Shown here one piece after another: positions 44,087 through 54,890 of a stretch of DNA of 64,000 bases (the stretch's first letter is position 1; every line of letters starts with the position of its first letter). The notes below the pieces were generated by a model. That model was not told the DNA's origin. It saw only the letters and a list, made by a program, of their open reading frames with translations, and ran no database searches. The stretch covers positions 90,631,813-90,695,812 of the forward strand of contig OX465283.1 of NCBI GenBank assembly GCA_949987705.1, in the 5' to 3' direction. Both the position numbers and the translations under genes were made by a program. This DNA comes from Thereva unica (lineage: Eukaryota; Arthropoda; Insecta; Diptera; Therevidae).

Positions 44087-44595
44087 ATCTGGTAGTAGAT
44101 ACAGGACTTTTTTTTGGTTTCCTTGAGTCGTCCATTCTTTGGACATGACCGGACAATTCGTGATTGTAGCGTATTCTCCATGCATTGTCTTCATTGATTG
44201 GGTATATCCTTTGGAGAACCTTCCTCTCAAATATATCCATCTTGTCTGCGGGTTTCTGGGAGATACTCCATGCTTCTATGATCTACGTATGATGGTTTTG
44301 TAGATTCTTATTTTGGTTTTTTGTGGATATCTCTGGATTTCATTTCTGGCAGTAGTGAGAAGTATGATCTGTTCGCGGCGTTTATTCTTCTTTGTACGTC
44401 CATCGTTTCATCGTTGTCTTCACAGACTGTGGACCCCAGGTAGTTAAATTGGTTAATCCGTTCAAAGTTATATTCCCCTCAGCAGGTGGTATTGTGGTTT
44501 CTTTTTCTTCTTTCCACCCTTGTCTGAACTAGAATCTTGCTCTTCTCTGCATTTATTTGCAGCCCTATATGTTTTGCTCCATCTTCTAATTCTGT
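44087..44595 (-). pseudogene. Old non-LTR element, RT C-terminal piece
   Basis: From 44595 down: ELEDGAKHIGLQINAEKSKI, GEYNFERINQFNYLGSTVCE, DNDETMDVQRRINAANRSYF, then ERKVLQRIYPINEDNAWRIR and GHVQRMDDSRKPKK. This continues the RT core at 54437-54890 (which ends ..YLRETFTEL) and runs into the 3' end at 38619. It contains a stop (TGA after NHNTTC) and frameshifts. Confidence 0.88.
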
Positions 44596-44725
44596 AAATC
44601 ATGATTCTCTCTCTGGATTCTGCAGTGACTAGTCGTGATAAAACCTTAAGTGATAAATTGTGATAACTAAATATCGGCCATTTTGTATATTGGGTGAAAT
44701 TGTTTCTTTTTACTTTTATATATTA

Positions 44726-46598
44726 CTAGCATAAAACCCGCGTGCCTTGCAACGCCTTTAAATGAAAACTGTTTATTATGTGCACTGTTTTCCTTGACAA
44801 AAAAAAAAAACAAACAAAAAAGTCAGCTGTTATTATCCCTAAAAAAGGTTTAGGTATTATAGTGCATTTTTTTAATAAACATGGTAAACAAATTGCTGCG
44901 TATATCACCTCTGCTCAACAAATCTGCAAATTTTGAAGCAGAGATTGGCGTGTATATGTCATCAAGAGAAATGACAAAGGAATCCTAAATAAAGTGAATT
45001 TCGAGTCATTCATTTCTACGTGATTATAGGGATGCACTGTCAAAATTTAAGCCCTATAGCTCCAGCGGTTTTGGGTTGACCCCATTTCACCCCCTTATGG
45101 GATGAATTTCGAAAAATCGCTCTATAGTGGATGTCCATGCCATTATAGGAATGCACTGTCAAAATTTCAGCCCTATAGCTCAGGCGGTTTGGGTAAACCC
45201 CATTTCACCCGCTTAGGGGATAAATTTCGCAAAATCGCTTTATAGTGGATGTCCACGTCATTATACGGATGTACTGTCAAAATTCCAGCCCTATAGCTCC
45301 AGCGGTTTTGGGTTGACCCCATTTCACCCCGTTAGGGGATGAATTTCAAAAAATCTCTTCTTAGTGGATGTCCACGTCATTATAAGGATACACTGTTGAA
45401 ATTTCAACCCTATAGCCCCAGCGGTTTTGGGTTGACCCTATCTCAACCCCTTAGGGGATGAATTTCGAAAAATCGCTCTATAGTGGATGTCCACGCCATT
45501 ATAGGGATGCACTGTCAAAATTTCAACCCTATAGCTACAGCGGTTTAGGTAAACCCCATTTCAACCACTTAGGGGAAAAATTTCGAAAAATCGCTATATA
45601 ATGGATGTCCACACCATTATAGGAATGCACTGTCAAAATTTCAGCCCTATAGCTCCAGCGGTTTGGGTAAACCCCATTTCAACCACTTAGGGGATGAATT
45701 TCGAAAAATCGCTATATAGTGGATGTCTACGTCATTATAGGGATGCACTGCCAAAATTTCAGCCCTATAGCTCCAGCGGTTTGGGTGAACCCCATTTCAC
45801 CCCCTTAGGGGATAAATTTCGAAAAATCGCTTCTTGGTAGATGTCCACGTCATGATAGGGATGCACTGTCAAAATTTCAGCCCTATAGCTCCAGCTGTTT
45901 TGGGTTGACCCCATTTCACCCCCTTAGGGGATGAATTTCGCAAAATCGCTAGGGATGCACGGTCAAAATTTCAGCCCTTTAGCTCTAGCGGTTTAGGTTG
46001 TGTCAGCCAGTTACTTTTTATACAATAGAAAAAAAGTAAAGAAAAAATCCCCTTACAACTTATTGAACCCCATTTCACCCCCTTCAACCCTTTTTTTCTC
46101 CATAAAGAAAGTAGCCTATGTCCGTCTCCAAGGTCTAAACTATCTCTGTACCAAATTTCATCAAAATCGGTCCAGTGGTTTAGGCGTGAAAGCGTAACAG
46201 ACGACAGACAGACAGACAGATAGACAGACAGACAGACAGAGTTACTTTCGCATTTTATTACTATACAACCTATTCCACCCCTAAGGGGGTTAGGGGATGA
46301 ATTTTGAGAAATCCTAAAACACGTGTTTGGTTATTTATGTTGTAGAATATTTATACCAATTTTGAGAGAAATCTGACTAAAAAAATAAAAATTCACCATA
46401 CAACCTTTTCCACCCCCTTTCACCCCTTTTAGGGGTAGGTAGAGCAAAGCTGATAACGTATAAACACTCTCCATATTATCAAGCAGATATGGTAAAATTT
46501 TTGTGACGATCGATTGAAAGGCTTAGGAGTCCATAAGGAACAAACACACAAACAAACACACAAACAAACACACAAACTTTGACTTTTATATATATAGA
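44726..46598 (-). mobile_element. Helitron, non-autonomous, copy 2 (1873 bp, inverted)
   Basis: The complement begins TCTATATATATAAAAGTCAA at 46598 and ends GCTAG at 44726, again between A and T. Exactly the same length as copy 1 and nearly identical, with a few substitutions and compensating A/T-run changes (for example near 44865 and 45272). It interrupts the 5' region of the I-like element, so it is younger than that insertion. Confidence 0.92.
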
Positions 46599-48576
46599 TT
46601 AAAAATTTACATATTTTGCTTTAATTTTAATTTAACTTTTTATTATAAATTATTCATCATGTGCTTTTCATCATAAAGGTTTTCAATTTAATTCATAAAT
46701 TCAGATTCTCAAGCTTAAATTTAGTTAGCGAGGGCCTATCCCCTTTGTGTCTTTGTTACGGTTAGGCCTCGTATTAAATACTCTAAATTAAAATTGCCGT
46801 AAATCTATATAAATGTAAATCATCATAATTAGGGTCGCTAATTGTAGTGTATTAGATTTTTAATTTATCAAATTTTTATCAATTTTTTCTAGATTACTGT
46901 TATTCATGCATGCCTGCCTTTGTTTGGGTAACGGTATATTCAATTTTTTCAGTTTCTTCTAAAGAAGTTTAATTAATCACTTTATAAACTAAATGTGTAA
47001 CATTCTTGAAAATTTTAATCATTCTTTTGTGGTAAAAGTGCTTTTAGTGTTTTTTTAATAAAATTGCAATGTGCTTTTAAAGTTACCTATAGATCTTGAT
47101 ATTTATTTTATCTGTTTTTACACTTTTAATATATAATTATAATTTAAAACAAATTGGAGTTTTTGTGTGTGATCTCATTGTTTCGTACATACGGCTATTA
47201 TTTAGAATTCAATTAATTTTAAATTCTTTTACAAAACGCTTATTATAGCATCCCCATCCTAGTTGCCCTTTATATCTTTTCCTTTTTTTTACAAATTTTT
47301 GCCTTTCTCATCGATCATACGGTTTGTAATATTATGACCATTTCTGTCTTTCATATAGGTGTAAGTAAACACCTAAACTTTTAGTCAAAAATCGCTTAAT
47401 CCATCAGATCATTGCACTAGTCTACGTGTGCCGGAGTCTCTGGCCTTCTGCGCCTCTGTAGTAAATAGGGACATCTATAATAATATTCTTTCTCTCCTTG
47501 ATGATGAGCAGGCATCAAAAATTAAATTGTTAGAATCTTTCTCACTTCTCAGGTCCATCTGTATTGATCTTCCCAAATTTAATATATTTTACTACCTACA
47601 AATTCGCCCCCTAAAAAAAGCCTACCTTTATTTTTCAATTCTCCCAGTATCCTTGAATTGCCTTAGTGTGAGATTCGAACTTTTATAAGATAATCGTCGT
47701 TGGTGTTTTAAAAATACTCGATTCAGCTTGCCTATTAATGTATGATAACATATCTGAGTTTGTTTATATCAATATATAAGATATAATATTTTATGAAAGT
47801 AAACTCACTCCCTGGAAATTTACAGGTATTACAGTGCAAGATTTAAAATTTTCAAATTAAGTTGTGTTAGCTTTGTCTTTAGATCATTCAAGTGCACAGA
47901 AGTGCACTCGTTTTCAATCATCAACTTAGTTTTTTCATTTAATTTTTCCCTGTGGGTCATATTCCTCTACCTATATTATACGTATAAACAATCTCCACAA
48001 GACTTCCAAAGCATCCATTCTTCATGCTATCGATTATCTTGACTTTATCTAGTCAATCTCTATTTTTCCTAAACTGTATCCTATACAGCTCGCTTTAGTA
48101 ATATAGAAAAATAGAATCAATGATATTTTGAACTTCAATACGATAAATTCCTCAACTCTGATTCCATATATATCAACGTATCAGACACAACTATTTTTAT
48201 AATTTCAATTCACTCCCTGACGATTCCTTGGGATTCATATACTACCCTCAAAACTTGAGCTATTTAATCTAAGTTTTTCTTATGACCTTTTAGTCATATC
48301 CCTAAATATTACTCAACTCCTTTGATCATATAGTGAAAATTACCATTTTTAGGCATTCCATCCCTTTATGTCGGATTTTTAGAAAAAACTATCCCTCATG
48401 TTATAAAATTCTTTTCCCTCTTCCTGTCCCCTCACCTAAACACTTTCTATTCCTACAAACTCACTATTTATATTTTTTCATCCTTAATTAATACTTTAGA
48501 TTCCCCCGATTCATAAATAACCCCGGCTTTCACTGCAATTGCTTCTTTCCTAATTCTAAATCTTCTTATCTCCGAC
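46599..48576 (+). other. 5' region of the I-like element
   Basis: No coding frame with motifs. Pyrimidine-rich on the plus strand in the part before ORF1 (for example 47950-48480, many TCCC and CTCA words). With 44596-44725 it forms a 5' non-coding region of about 2.1 kb, long for a non-LTR element. An internal promoter is expected but no downstream promoter element can be proved by eye. Confidence 0.55.
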
Positions 48577-50082
48577 ATGTTATTAAACACGACACAAGGT
48601 GGCAATAGGGACGGCTCTGATAAATCTAAATCTTCAAAAGCTATTACGGGCAAAAGAACGTCCACCAGATTGGGAAGCAGATCCTCAGACAAGGACAGTA
48701 CTGTATGCTTAGCAAAAAGCAAACTTGAGAAAATCAATGTTATTGACTCAAAAACCCTGATCTCATCAAAAACAAACCCACAATCTACGAACACCAATTC
48801 TGGAGGTTCAACTTCATCTATAAGTGTCGAGCAAAAAAATGTTGATCCTAACCCGAATGAGGAGGGAGAGAACTCGCGTTTAAACAAAGATAACCAAATT
48901 CCAAACCCTGAAAGCCATATAACAAACTCAAATTCTCTAAATAACTTTTTTGGCTATACCACAGATGATGTCGGACCTTTTACTGTCTATTTCATAAACA
49001 ATAGTCCTGAAAAAACTCTAAATCCTTTGGAAGTAGGGAAGGCTCTAAATTCTAATTTAAATCAAATAGAACAAATTATCAAACTATCTGCCAACAAAGG
49101 AAAAATAAATTTTACCACTGCTGAGAGTGCTAATTCCTTTCTCAAAAAACATCCTGAAAACCTGAATATAAGAGTGTACATACCTCTTAATGCAATTGCC
49201 ACTCCAGTCTTATTACATGGGATTGACAATTCCTATAATGAGAATGAACTTTTCAATGCTTTAACCATCGGCAATCCTGCATGGAAAATAAAAAAGGTTT
49301 TTAGAGTCAGGCGTAAGAAATTCATAGATGGTAAACCAATTTTCATGAATACCAACATGATAAAAGTCTTTGTAGCGGGAAAAAAAACCCCAAATGAACT
49401 GAAACTTCACTATATGGCCTTTAAAACATCAAAATTTGTCCCTTCACCGCAGAGGTGTTTCAGGTGTCAGAGGTTCGGACACCGTGAAAATTACTGTAAA
49501 TCTAAACAAAAAATCTGCCAGAGATGTGGGGAAAATGGATGTGATTTGGGCAAAGACTGTAACAAAACAGAAAGGTGTGTAAACTGTGGTGGAAACCACG
49601 GCAGTTATGACAGAACTTGCCATTCTTGGCTAAAAGAATTCAACATTGTTAAGATCATGCGTCGTGGTCACCTCTCCAGAAAGGAAGCTGGTCGAGCCTA
49701 TCACATAAATTCTGGTAAAGTAACCAGCCCTAAAAAAAGAATTAATATTATCTCACAAAATACCATAGAAGCTCCTCTAAAACCTTTATACAGCAGTGCC
49801 TTACATCCATCCTCTTTTAAAAGCATAAATAAACCTTTTAACCCTTTTAAAACTATTAAATCAAATACCCCTCTAAATAAAACAAGTACAAACAAAATCA
49901 AGTCCCTGGTTGAAACCTTCAAGAGAGAAAACCATAAAGTTTATGAAGACGCTTCAAAAGAAAACGAAGGGTTACTAAAACATATCCAAAATTCAGATCT
50001 AACCCTCGATAGCTTATTCGATAATTGGTTGAACAAAAAAATGGGCAATAAAACAAACTCTGCAAAAACTTTTAAATGCTAA
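48577..50082 (+). CDS. I-like element ORF1 (gag-like nucleic acid-binding protein)
   Basis: 501 codons, intact. The first 130 residues are Ser/Asn/Lys-rich. The central part (about 145-280) resembles the RRM-like region of arthropod ORF1 proteins (GYTTDDVGPFTVYFINNSPE; LHGIDNSYNENELFNAL). Three zinc knuckles follow: CFRCQRFGHRENYC (CCHC), CQRCGENGCDLGKDC (Cys in the usual His place) and CVNCGGNHGSYDRTC. The basic C-terminal tail is long. Known role: binds element RNA in cytoplasmic particles. It overlaps ORF2 by 7 nt (ATGCTAA at 50076), so ORF2 is probably translated by reinitiation. Confidence 0.92.
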   Translation: MLLNTTQGGNRDGSDKSKSSKAITGKRTSTRLGSRSSDKDSTVCLAKSKLEKINVIDSKTLISSKTNPQSTNTNSGGSTSSISVEQKNVDPNPNEEGENSRLNKDNQIPNPESHITNSNSLNNFFGYTTDDVGPFTVYFINNSPEKTLNPLEVGKALNSNLNQIEQIIKLSANKGKINFTTAESANSFLKKHPENLNIRVYIPLNAIATPVLLHGIDNSYNENELFNALTIGNPAWKIKKVFRVRRKKFIDGKPIFMNTNMIKVFVAGKKTPNELKLHYMAFKTSKFVPSPQRCFRCQRFGHRENYCKSKQKICQRCGENGCDLGKDCNKTERCVNCGGNHGSYDRTCHSWLKEFNIVKIMRRGHLSRKEAGRAYHINSGKVTSPKKRINIISQNTIEAPLKPLYSSALHPSSFKSINKPFNPFKTIKSNTPLNKTSTNKIKSLVETFKRENHKVYEDASKENEGLLKHIQNSDLTLDSLFDNWLNKKMGNKTNSAKTFKC

Positions 50083-53000
50083 AAATTTTGCAGATAAATA
50101 TCCAAAGTCTACGCAAAAACATAGATGAACTTGAGTTCTTTGTCAACCAAAATAAAGTTGATATCTTAATTGTTGCTGAAACTTGGCTCTTGCCCACAGA
50201 CCAAATAAAGCTTCAAAATTTTCATGTAATCAGAAATGATAGACAAGATGGTTTCGGTGGTACCGCCATTGCTATCCATAAAACAATAACTTTTAAAGTC
50301 GAAAAAGTCAAAAACTTTCTTAATGCTTGTGCTATTTCGACATTAAATTTGAAACCCAACTTGACAATTTTCTCTATTTATGCTAAAAATAACGTTAGTA
50401 ATACATTCTTTAAAAATTCTCTCTTGAAGATATTTGATCAGGCTAGCACCTTTCCAAGAGCTATAATAGCTGGTGATTTTAACGCCAGATGCATTGACTG
50501 GGGGGATTCAATCTCTAATAGAAGAGGTGAAATTCTGGGAGGTATAATATCCAGTTTTGGCTTTTCTAACCACAGTAATGGCCTTCCTACCTGCATTTCC
50601 AGAACAACAAATCCTACTAAATCTGTTATCGATTTATTTCTTACTAACTTTTATGACATAAATATCAAAGCCAAAAATAAACAAGTTTCCTTTGGTGGCA
50701 GCCCTCACATTCCTCTCATTTATGAACTCTGCTTAAATAAGCCCAGTCAAAATTATACTAAAATAATAACCAAAAAAAAATTATTCAGTCTTCTTAAGGA
50801 GTTAGACATGGAACATAGTGATCCAAATACCATCCTTCCGGAAATCTCTAAAGCAATCTCTAAGGCTACGATCAAAATCAAGCCTAATTCTTCAACTTTT
50901 ATCCCCAAACCTTGGTGGAATAACAGACTAAACGTTCTATATAGATTAAAATCGGTATTTCTATCTAAATTCAATAAATATGGTAAAGCTGCTGATCTAA
51001 TAATGCTCAATAAACTTAATGCCCTCTTCATAAGGGAAAAAAAATTATCAAAAAATCTTGCATGGAACAAGTTTATTACAGAACTTTGTCATAAAACTAA
51101 TATCAAAAACTTTTGGAACACAATCAACCGCATGAAAGGTGGCAAATCTAAAAATGATTTCTATTCCAACCATGTCTCACCTAGCGACTATTTAAATTTT
51201 CTTTGCAGCAAAGTTATAACTCCATCTTTCAATCCATCTCTTCACCCAATAGAGGCTCACAACCCAATTGAATGGTCTGTATCTAATCTTGATAAAACTC
51301 TAAAACATAAAAAAACTAGTTCATCTCCTGGAATGGATGGTATCACATTCGAAATGATTCGAAGTCTCTCTTATAGTGGCAAATTAGCTTTTATCAAATA
51401 TCTGGAAAGTATCTTCAATTTGGGCAAAATCCCTAATGAATGGTTAAAAATTAAAATTGCCCCCATCCTAAAACCAGGAAAAGACCCCACAGTTATATCT
51501 AGCTACAGACCCATTTCTTTAATATCAGTTCCATTAAAAATTATGAACATGTTCATAAAAGACATCATAATCAATATAATTGAAGCCAAATTACCATGTA
51601 ATACCTTTGCTTATCGCAAAGGCAGATCTGCCACCACTTGCCTTGCTATGATCCAACAAAGTATTCAAAACTATAGACAGACATTTAAAAACACTGCCCT
51701 GGTTGTTCTGGATCTGGACAGTGCCTATGATAGGGTTGACCTGGGAATTCTTTTTACTACTTTACTAGAATTTGAAATCCCTCTCACCCTTACAAACTGG
51801 ATCACAAAATTCTTTTCCAATCGTGCTATAAGCCTGGGAGGTGTCTCTAAACTAGTAAATGGCGGCCTTCCTCAGGGTAGTGTCATCAGTCCCATTCTAT
51901 TCAACATGTACACTTCTAAACTTCACGACATAACTTCATGGGGGGTAAAACTTTTCCAATTTGCGGATGATTTCTGCCTAATCGCTGGTGATGATAGTGT
52001 ACCACTATTGGAGTCTAAGCTTCAATTGGCCTTATATGAATTTAACAGTATTGCCAATAATAGGAAAATATTAATAAACTCAGAAAAATCTAAATTCATG
52101 TTAATTGGCAGCAACAAAACCTTAAACCTCTCATTGGACATGGGACGCTTGGAGTGCTCCCCCAGAGTTAAATTCGTAGGGTGGACCTTCACAAAAAATC
52201 TCTCTAGTCGTATCCAATTAAACGAAGCAGTAGACACCTTAAACTCTAACTACAGAATCATTAAAATCCTAAGCAGGAAAAAATACGGTGCCTCTCCCAA
52301 TACATCAATGTTACTCTTTAGATCTCTTATAAGATCTAAATTGGAATATGCTAGAGCTCTTTCATTTGACGAATTCATTACCCTAGAAAAAAAATTTTAT
52401 ACCCTTACAAATGGCTACCTTCGGTATTGTCTGGGCTTAACCAAATCCACTCCCAACCACGTAATCTATGCCTTAGCCAATGAAATGCCTCCAGCCATAA
52501 GAGCTGAACTTATTACTGCCAAAGAGGTTGCAAGGATCATAAACATTGAAAACAATATTCCTGACAATTTCAACATCCAAAATCCTAAGTCACCACTGGA
52601 AAAGGTCACTGCGACTTACCTTGACCTCTATGAATTATATGACAACGGAGATCGTGGTCCCACCATCAACGCAAATATCTCGGTAGATGTATCTCTCCTA
52701 CATGGGTTGGGCAAGAAAAGTCAAATACCTAACAACCTTATCCTTAATCTCATGCTGGAAAAAAGAAATCTCTTTCCTAGTGACTCACTTATTATCGCTA
52801 CCGATGCCTCAATCTCAAATAACATCACAGGGATTGGAATTTACTTTGGTGACTCCTCTCTAAATAAGATCTATAGATCCTTTTGGCTTATGTCAACCTT
52901 ATCAGCTGAATTGTTGGCTATAAAAATGGCTTTAAGTCATGCTAAACACATGAATCACCCGAAAATAGTACTCATTACTGATAGCCTAAACAGCTGCAAG

Positions 53001-53612
53001 GTGTTGGATACGAGGAAGCGTTCAAACCTTGTAAACTCAATTCTATTAGAATCTCTAAACTTCCACTCTGTAAGTATTTTATGGGTACCATCACATTGTG
53101 GTATTCCTGAAAATGAAATGGCAGACAAATTAGCTGATAGAGCCAGAGATTTTGGCGAGATACTCTCTCACAAACTAAGCTTTGATGATCTAGTCCTAAA
53201 CATAAAAAATAAATTACTCATTAAATGGAACAGACAATACCAAAGAGAGTCCGAAATCAAAGGTAGATTCTTCGCATCCATTGTCCCATCTGTCCCAATG
53301 ATTCCATGGTTCAATAAGGTAATTCTACCTCCTAGGCTTTACAGAATGATCAACAGAATCATAACCGGTCATACATTTGACGATGCAAGACTTGCATCTT
53401 GGAACGTCATTCCGGACAATTTATGTCGTTTATGCAACAAAATAAACAATAGTGAACATATGATTATTTCTTGCCTCAAATATCAGTCTGTCAGAAACTT
53501 ATTCCCTATCTTTAAAAATGCCAATAGCCTACTGGATGTTCTATCGCCTCTCAGTATCTCAAATATCCTCCTTCTGGCTGATTTTTTGACTAAAACCAAG
53601 ATCTCGATTTAA
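50076..53612 (+). CDS. I-like element ORF2: endonuclease, reverse transcriptase, RNase H
   Basis: 1178 codons, intact. EEP endonuclease (1-220): N8, E35 in VAETW, GDFN at 133-136, and S209-P210-H211 where SDH is expected. RT (about 360-700): SSPGMDGITFEMIR, APILKPGKDPTVISSYRPIS, LDLDSAYDRVD (D546, D548), GLPQGSVISPILFN, and FADD at 629-632. RNase H (about 905-1030): D910, E945, D969, then VPSHCGIPENEMADKLAD with D1017 or D1021. C-terminal CRLCNKINNSEHMIISC zinc motif near 1125. Known role: target-primed reverse transcription in the nucleus. All RT and RNase H catalytic residues are present; only the endonuclease Asp is odd. Confidence 0.95.
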   Translation: MLKILQINIQSLRKNIDELEFFVNQNKVDILIVAETWLLPTDQIKLQNFHVIRNDRQDGFGGTAIAIHKTITFKVEKVKNFLNACAISTLNLKPNLTIFSIYAKNNVSNTFFKNSLLKIFDQASTFPRAIIAGDFNARCIDWGDSISNRRGEILGGIISSFGFSNHSNGLPTCISRTTNPTKSVIDLFLTNFYDINIKAKNKQVSFGGSPHIPLIYELCLNKPSQNYTKIITKKKLFSLLKELDMEHSDPNTILPEISKAISKATIKIKPNSSTFIPKPWWNNRLNVLYRLKSVFLSKFNKYGKAADLIMLNKLNALFIREKKLSKNLAWNKFITELCHKTNIKNFWNTINRMKGGKSKNDFYSNHVSPSDYLNFLCSKVITPSFNPSLHPIEAHNPIEWSVSNLDKTLKHKKTSSSPGMDGITFEMIRSLSYSGKLAFIKYLESIFNLGKIPNEWLKIKIAPILKPGKDPTVISSYRPISLISVPLKIMNMFIKDIIINIIEAKLPCNTFAYRKGRSATTCLAMIQQSIQNYRQTFKNTALVVLDLDSAYDRVDLGILFTTLLEFEIPLTLTNWITKFFSNRAISLGGVSKLVNGGLPQGSVISPILFNMYTSKLHDITSWGVKLFQFADDFCLIAGDDSVPLLESKLQLALYEFNSIANNRKILINSEKSKFMLIGSNKTLNLSLDMGRLECSPRVKFVGWTFTKNLSSRIQLNEAVDTLNSNYRIIKILSRKKYGASPNTSMLLFRSLIRSKLEYARALSFDEFITLEKKFYTLTNGYLRYCLGLTKSTPNHVIYALANEMPPAIRAELITAKEVARIINIENNIPDNFNIQNPKSPLEKVTATYLDLYELYDNGDRGPTINANISVDVSLLHGLGKKSQIPNNLILNLMLEKRNLFPSDSLIIATDASISNNITGIGIYFGDSSLNKIYRSFWLMSTLSAELLAIKMALSHAKHMNHPKIVLITDSLNSCKVLDTRKRSNLVNSILLESLNFHSVSILWVPSHCGIPENEMADKLADRARDFGEILSHKLSFDDLVLNIKNKLLIKWNRQYQRESEIKGRFFASIVPSVPMIPWFNKVILPPRLYRMINRIITGHTFDDARLASWNVIPDNLCRLCNKINNSEHMIISCLKYQSVRNLFPIFKNANSLLDVLSPLSISNILLLADFLTKTKISI

Positions 53613-54436
53613 TAATTAATTTCACAACGCTGTTACTCATTCGTTATCACTCTTACCTATATCTGTGCACATCCCTAATCCCAAAATTAATCCAATAGTT
53701 TTTTGTTTTCTTTAATTAAAATCTTTATTGCTGTTGCTCTTACGAAGCTCTAGGATCACACGCAGAACCATCTTTTTCAATGCTTAAAATTCACCCTGGC
53801 CACTTATCATTATTATATATATAAACCTATTTTATAATCCACACTACATATCACATGACTAGTCAAAATGGAACTCTAAAACGCTCCCATCCAGAGAGAG
53901 ACTCGTCGTTTTCTGGACCATCCAAAACAAGCTGACAAGGCACATACAGTCTTTGTGTCGCACCAAAGATATCATCAAAGTTATATTTAACTTACAATCC
54001 TTCATGCTGTTATGTGAATGACGCAACTATAATCCCGGATCTCCTGATTACAAAATTCTTCATCATAAGCTTCAAATTTGACAACAATCCAGTCTTTCTG
54101 GACAATCTCTACTTCAAAACAATAAAAGCTAGTGCTTCCTACAAGTGGTTCTATCAAACTATAACTATAAACATAAAAGAAAACTTTTACACATAAATTA
54201 ACTATTATTGTTCCTGTTGACGTCCCCTCTGCCTTGGCCTTGTGCATGGGATTATGATCTTAGTGTTGTGTTTTTTGACTTTAAAGGCCTTTTAAACTTT
54301 TTTAAACATATGTGTCACAATTCTTTAAAAAACTTTTTGTACCTGGGTCTATATCGCAATATTGCCGAGACCAAAAAAATGACCTTCTGGTCACGCTAGC
54401 TTCTTGCTAGCAATTAAATGATAAAAAAAAAAAAAA
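53613..54436 (+). other. 3' UTR and A tail of the I-like element
   Basis: Non-coding; ends with AATTAAATGATAAAAAAA and the A tract to 54436, directly before the right target duplication. Short frames here (54014-54399) have no motif. Confidence 0.75.
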
Positions 54437-54890
54437 ATAATTCTGTGAATGTTTCTCTAAGATATGACAGTGATCTTGCAAGGTAGTTTATATCATCGGC
54501 ATATCCTGCCAACTGTTTGGATTTGTTACGCAGGCGTGCCAGCCCATCGCCCTGCTTTAAGCCTTGCTTGACTGGGAAGGACTCCGTCAATTCTCCTTGT
54601 ATTCTGGCTGTATTTCCATTGACTTTGTATTTTCCATTGTCATTTTTGTTAATTTTATTATCTGTAGGGGGATGTTTAGTTCCAGAATTGTTGCATATAT
54701 TTTCTCCTTGTCGATGCTGTCGTATGCTTGTTTAAAGTCGATGAAAAGTTGATACACGTCGATGTTGTATTCCCAGAATTTTCGGAGGATTTGCGTTATT
54801 GATAAAAGTTGACCCATTGTTGACCTATTTCTTTTGAATCCAGCTTGGTATTCACATTGATTATCTATAAGTAGATGCGTAATCATGGGA
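54437..54890 (-). pseudogene. Old non-LTR element, RT core piece
   Basis: From 54886 down: DNQCEYQAGFKRNRSTMGQL (finger), LFIDFKQAYDSIDKEKIYAT (motif A, with D), FPVKQGLKQGDGLA (motif B) and GYADDINYLARSLSYLRETF (motif C, YADD). The frame shifts once. It ends at TEL, exactly at the insertion point of the I-like element; the next residues are at 44595. The 5' side stops near 54890. Confidence 0.9.

Larger units (their letters stand above)
44596..54436 (+). mobile_element. I-like non-LTR retrotransposon, complete, with 9-bp target duplication
   Basis: TAATTCTGT is present at 44587-44595 and 54437-54445, inside an older RT gene whose frame is restored on excision. The element has a long 5' region, ORF1 (48577-50082), ORF2 (50076-53612), a 3' UTR and an A tail (54423-54436). 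Minus a Helitron (44726-46598) it is about 7.97 kb. Both ORFs are open. RNase H and CCHC-bearing ORF1 place it in the I/R1/Loa group; I lean to I-like. Confidence 0.88.

Noticed and set aside
43958..44240. Several overlapping minus-strand frames around 44 kb
   Set aside because: They are the decayed reverse transcriptase tail in different frames, fused at their ends with TIR-element DNA.
40843..46598. One large inverted duplication of the whole Helitron region
   Set aside because: The homology stops exactly at the Helitron ends; the flanks of the two copies are unrelated.
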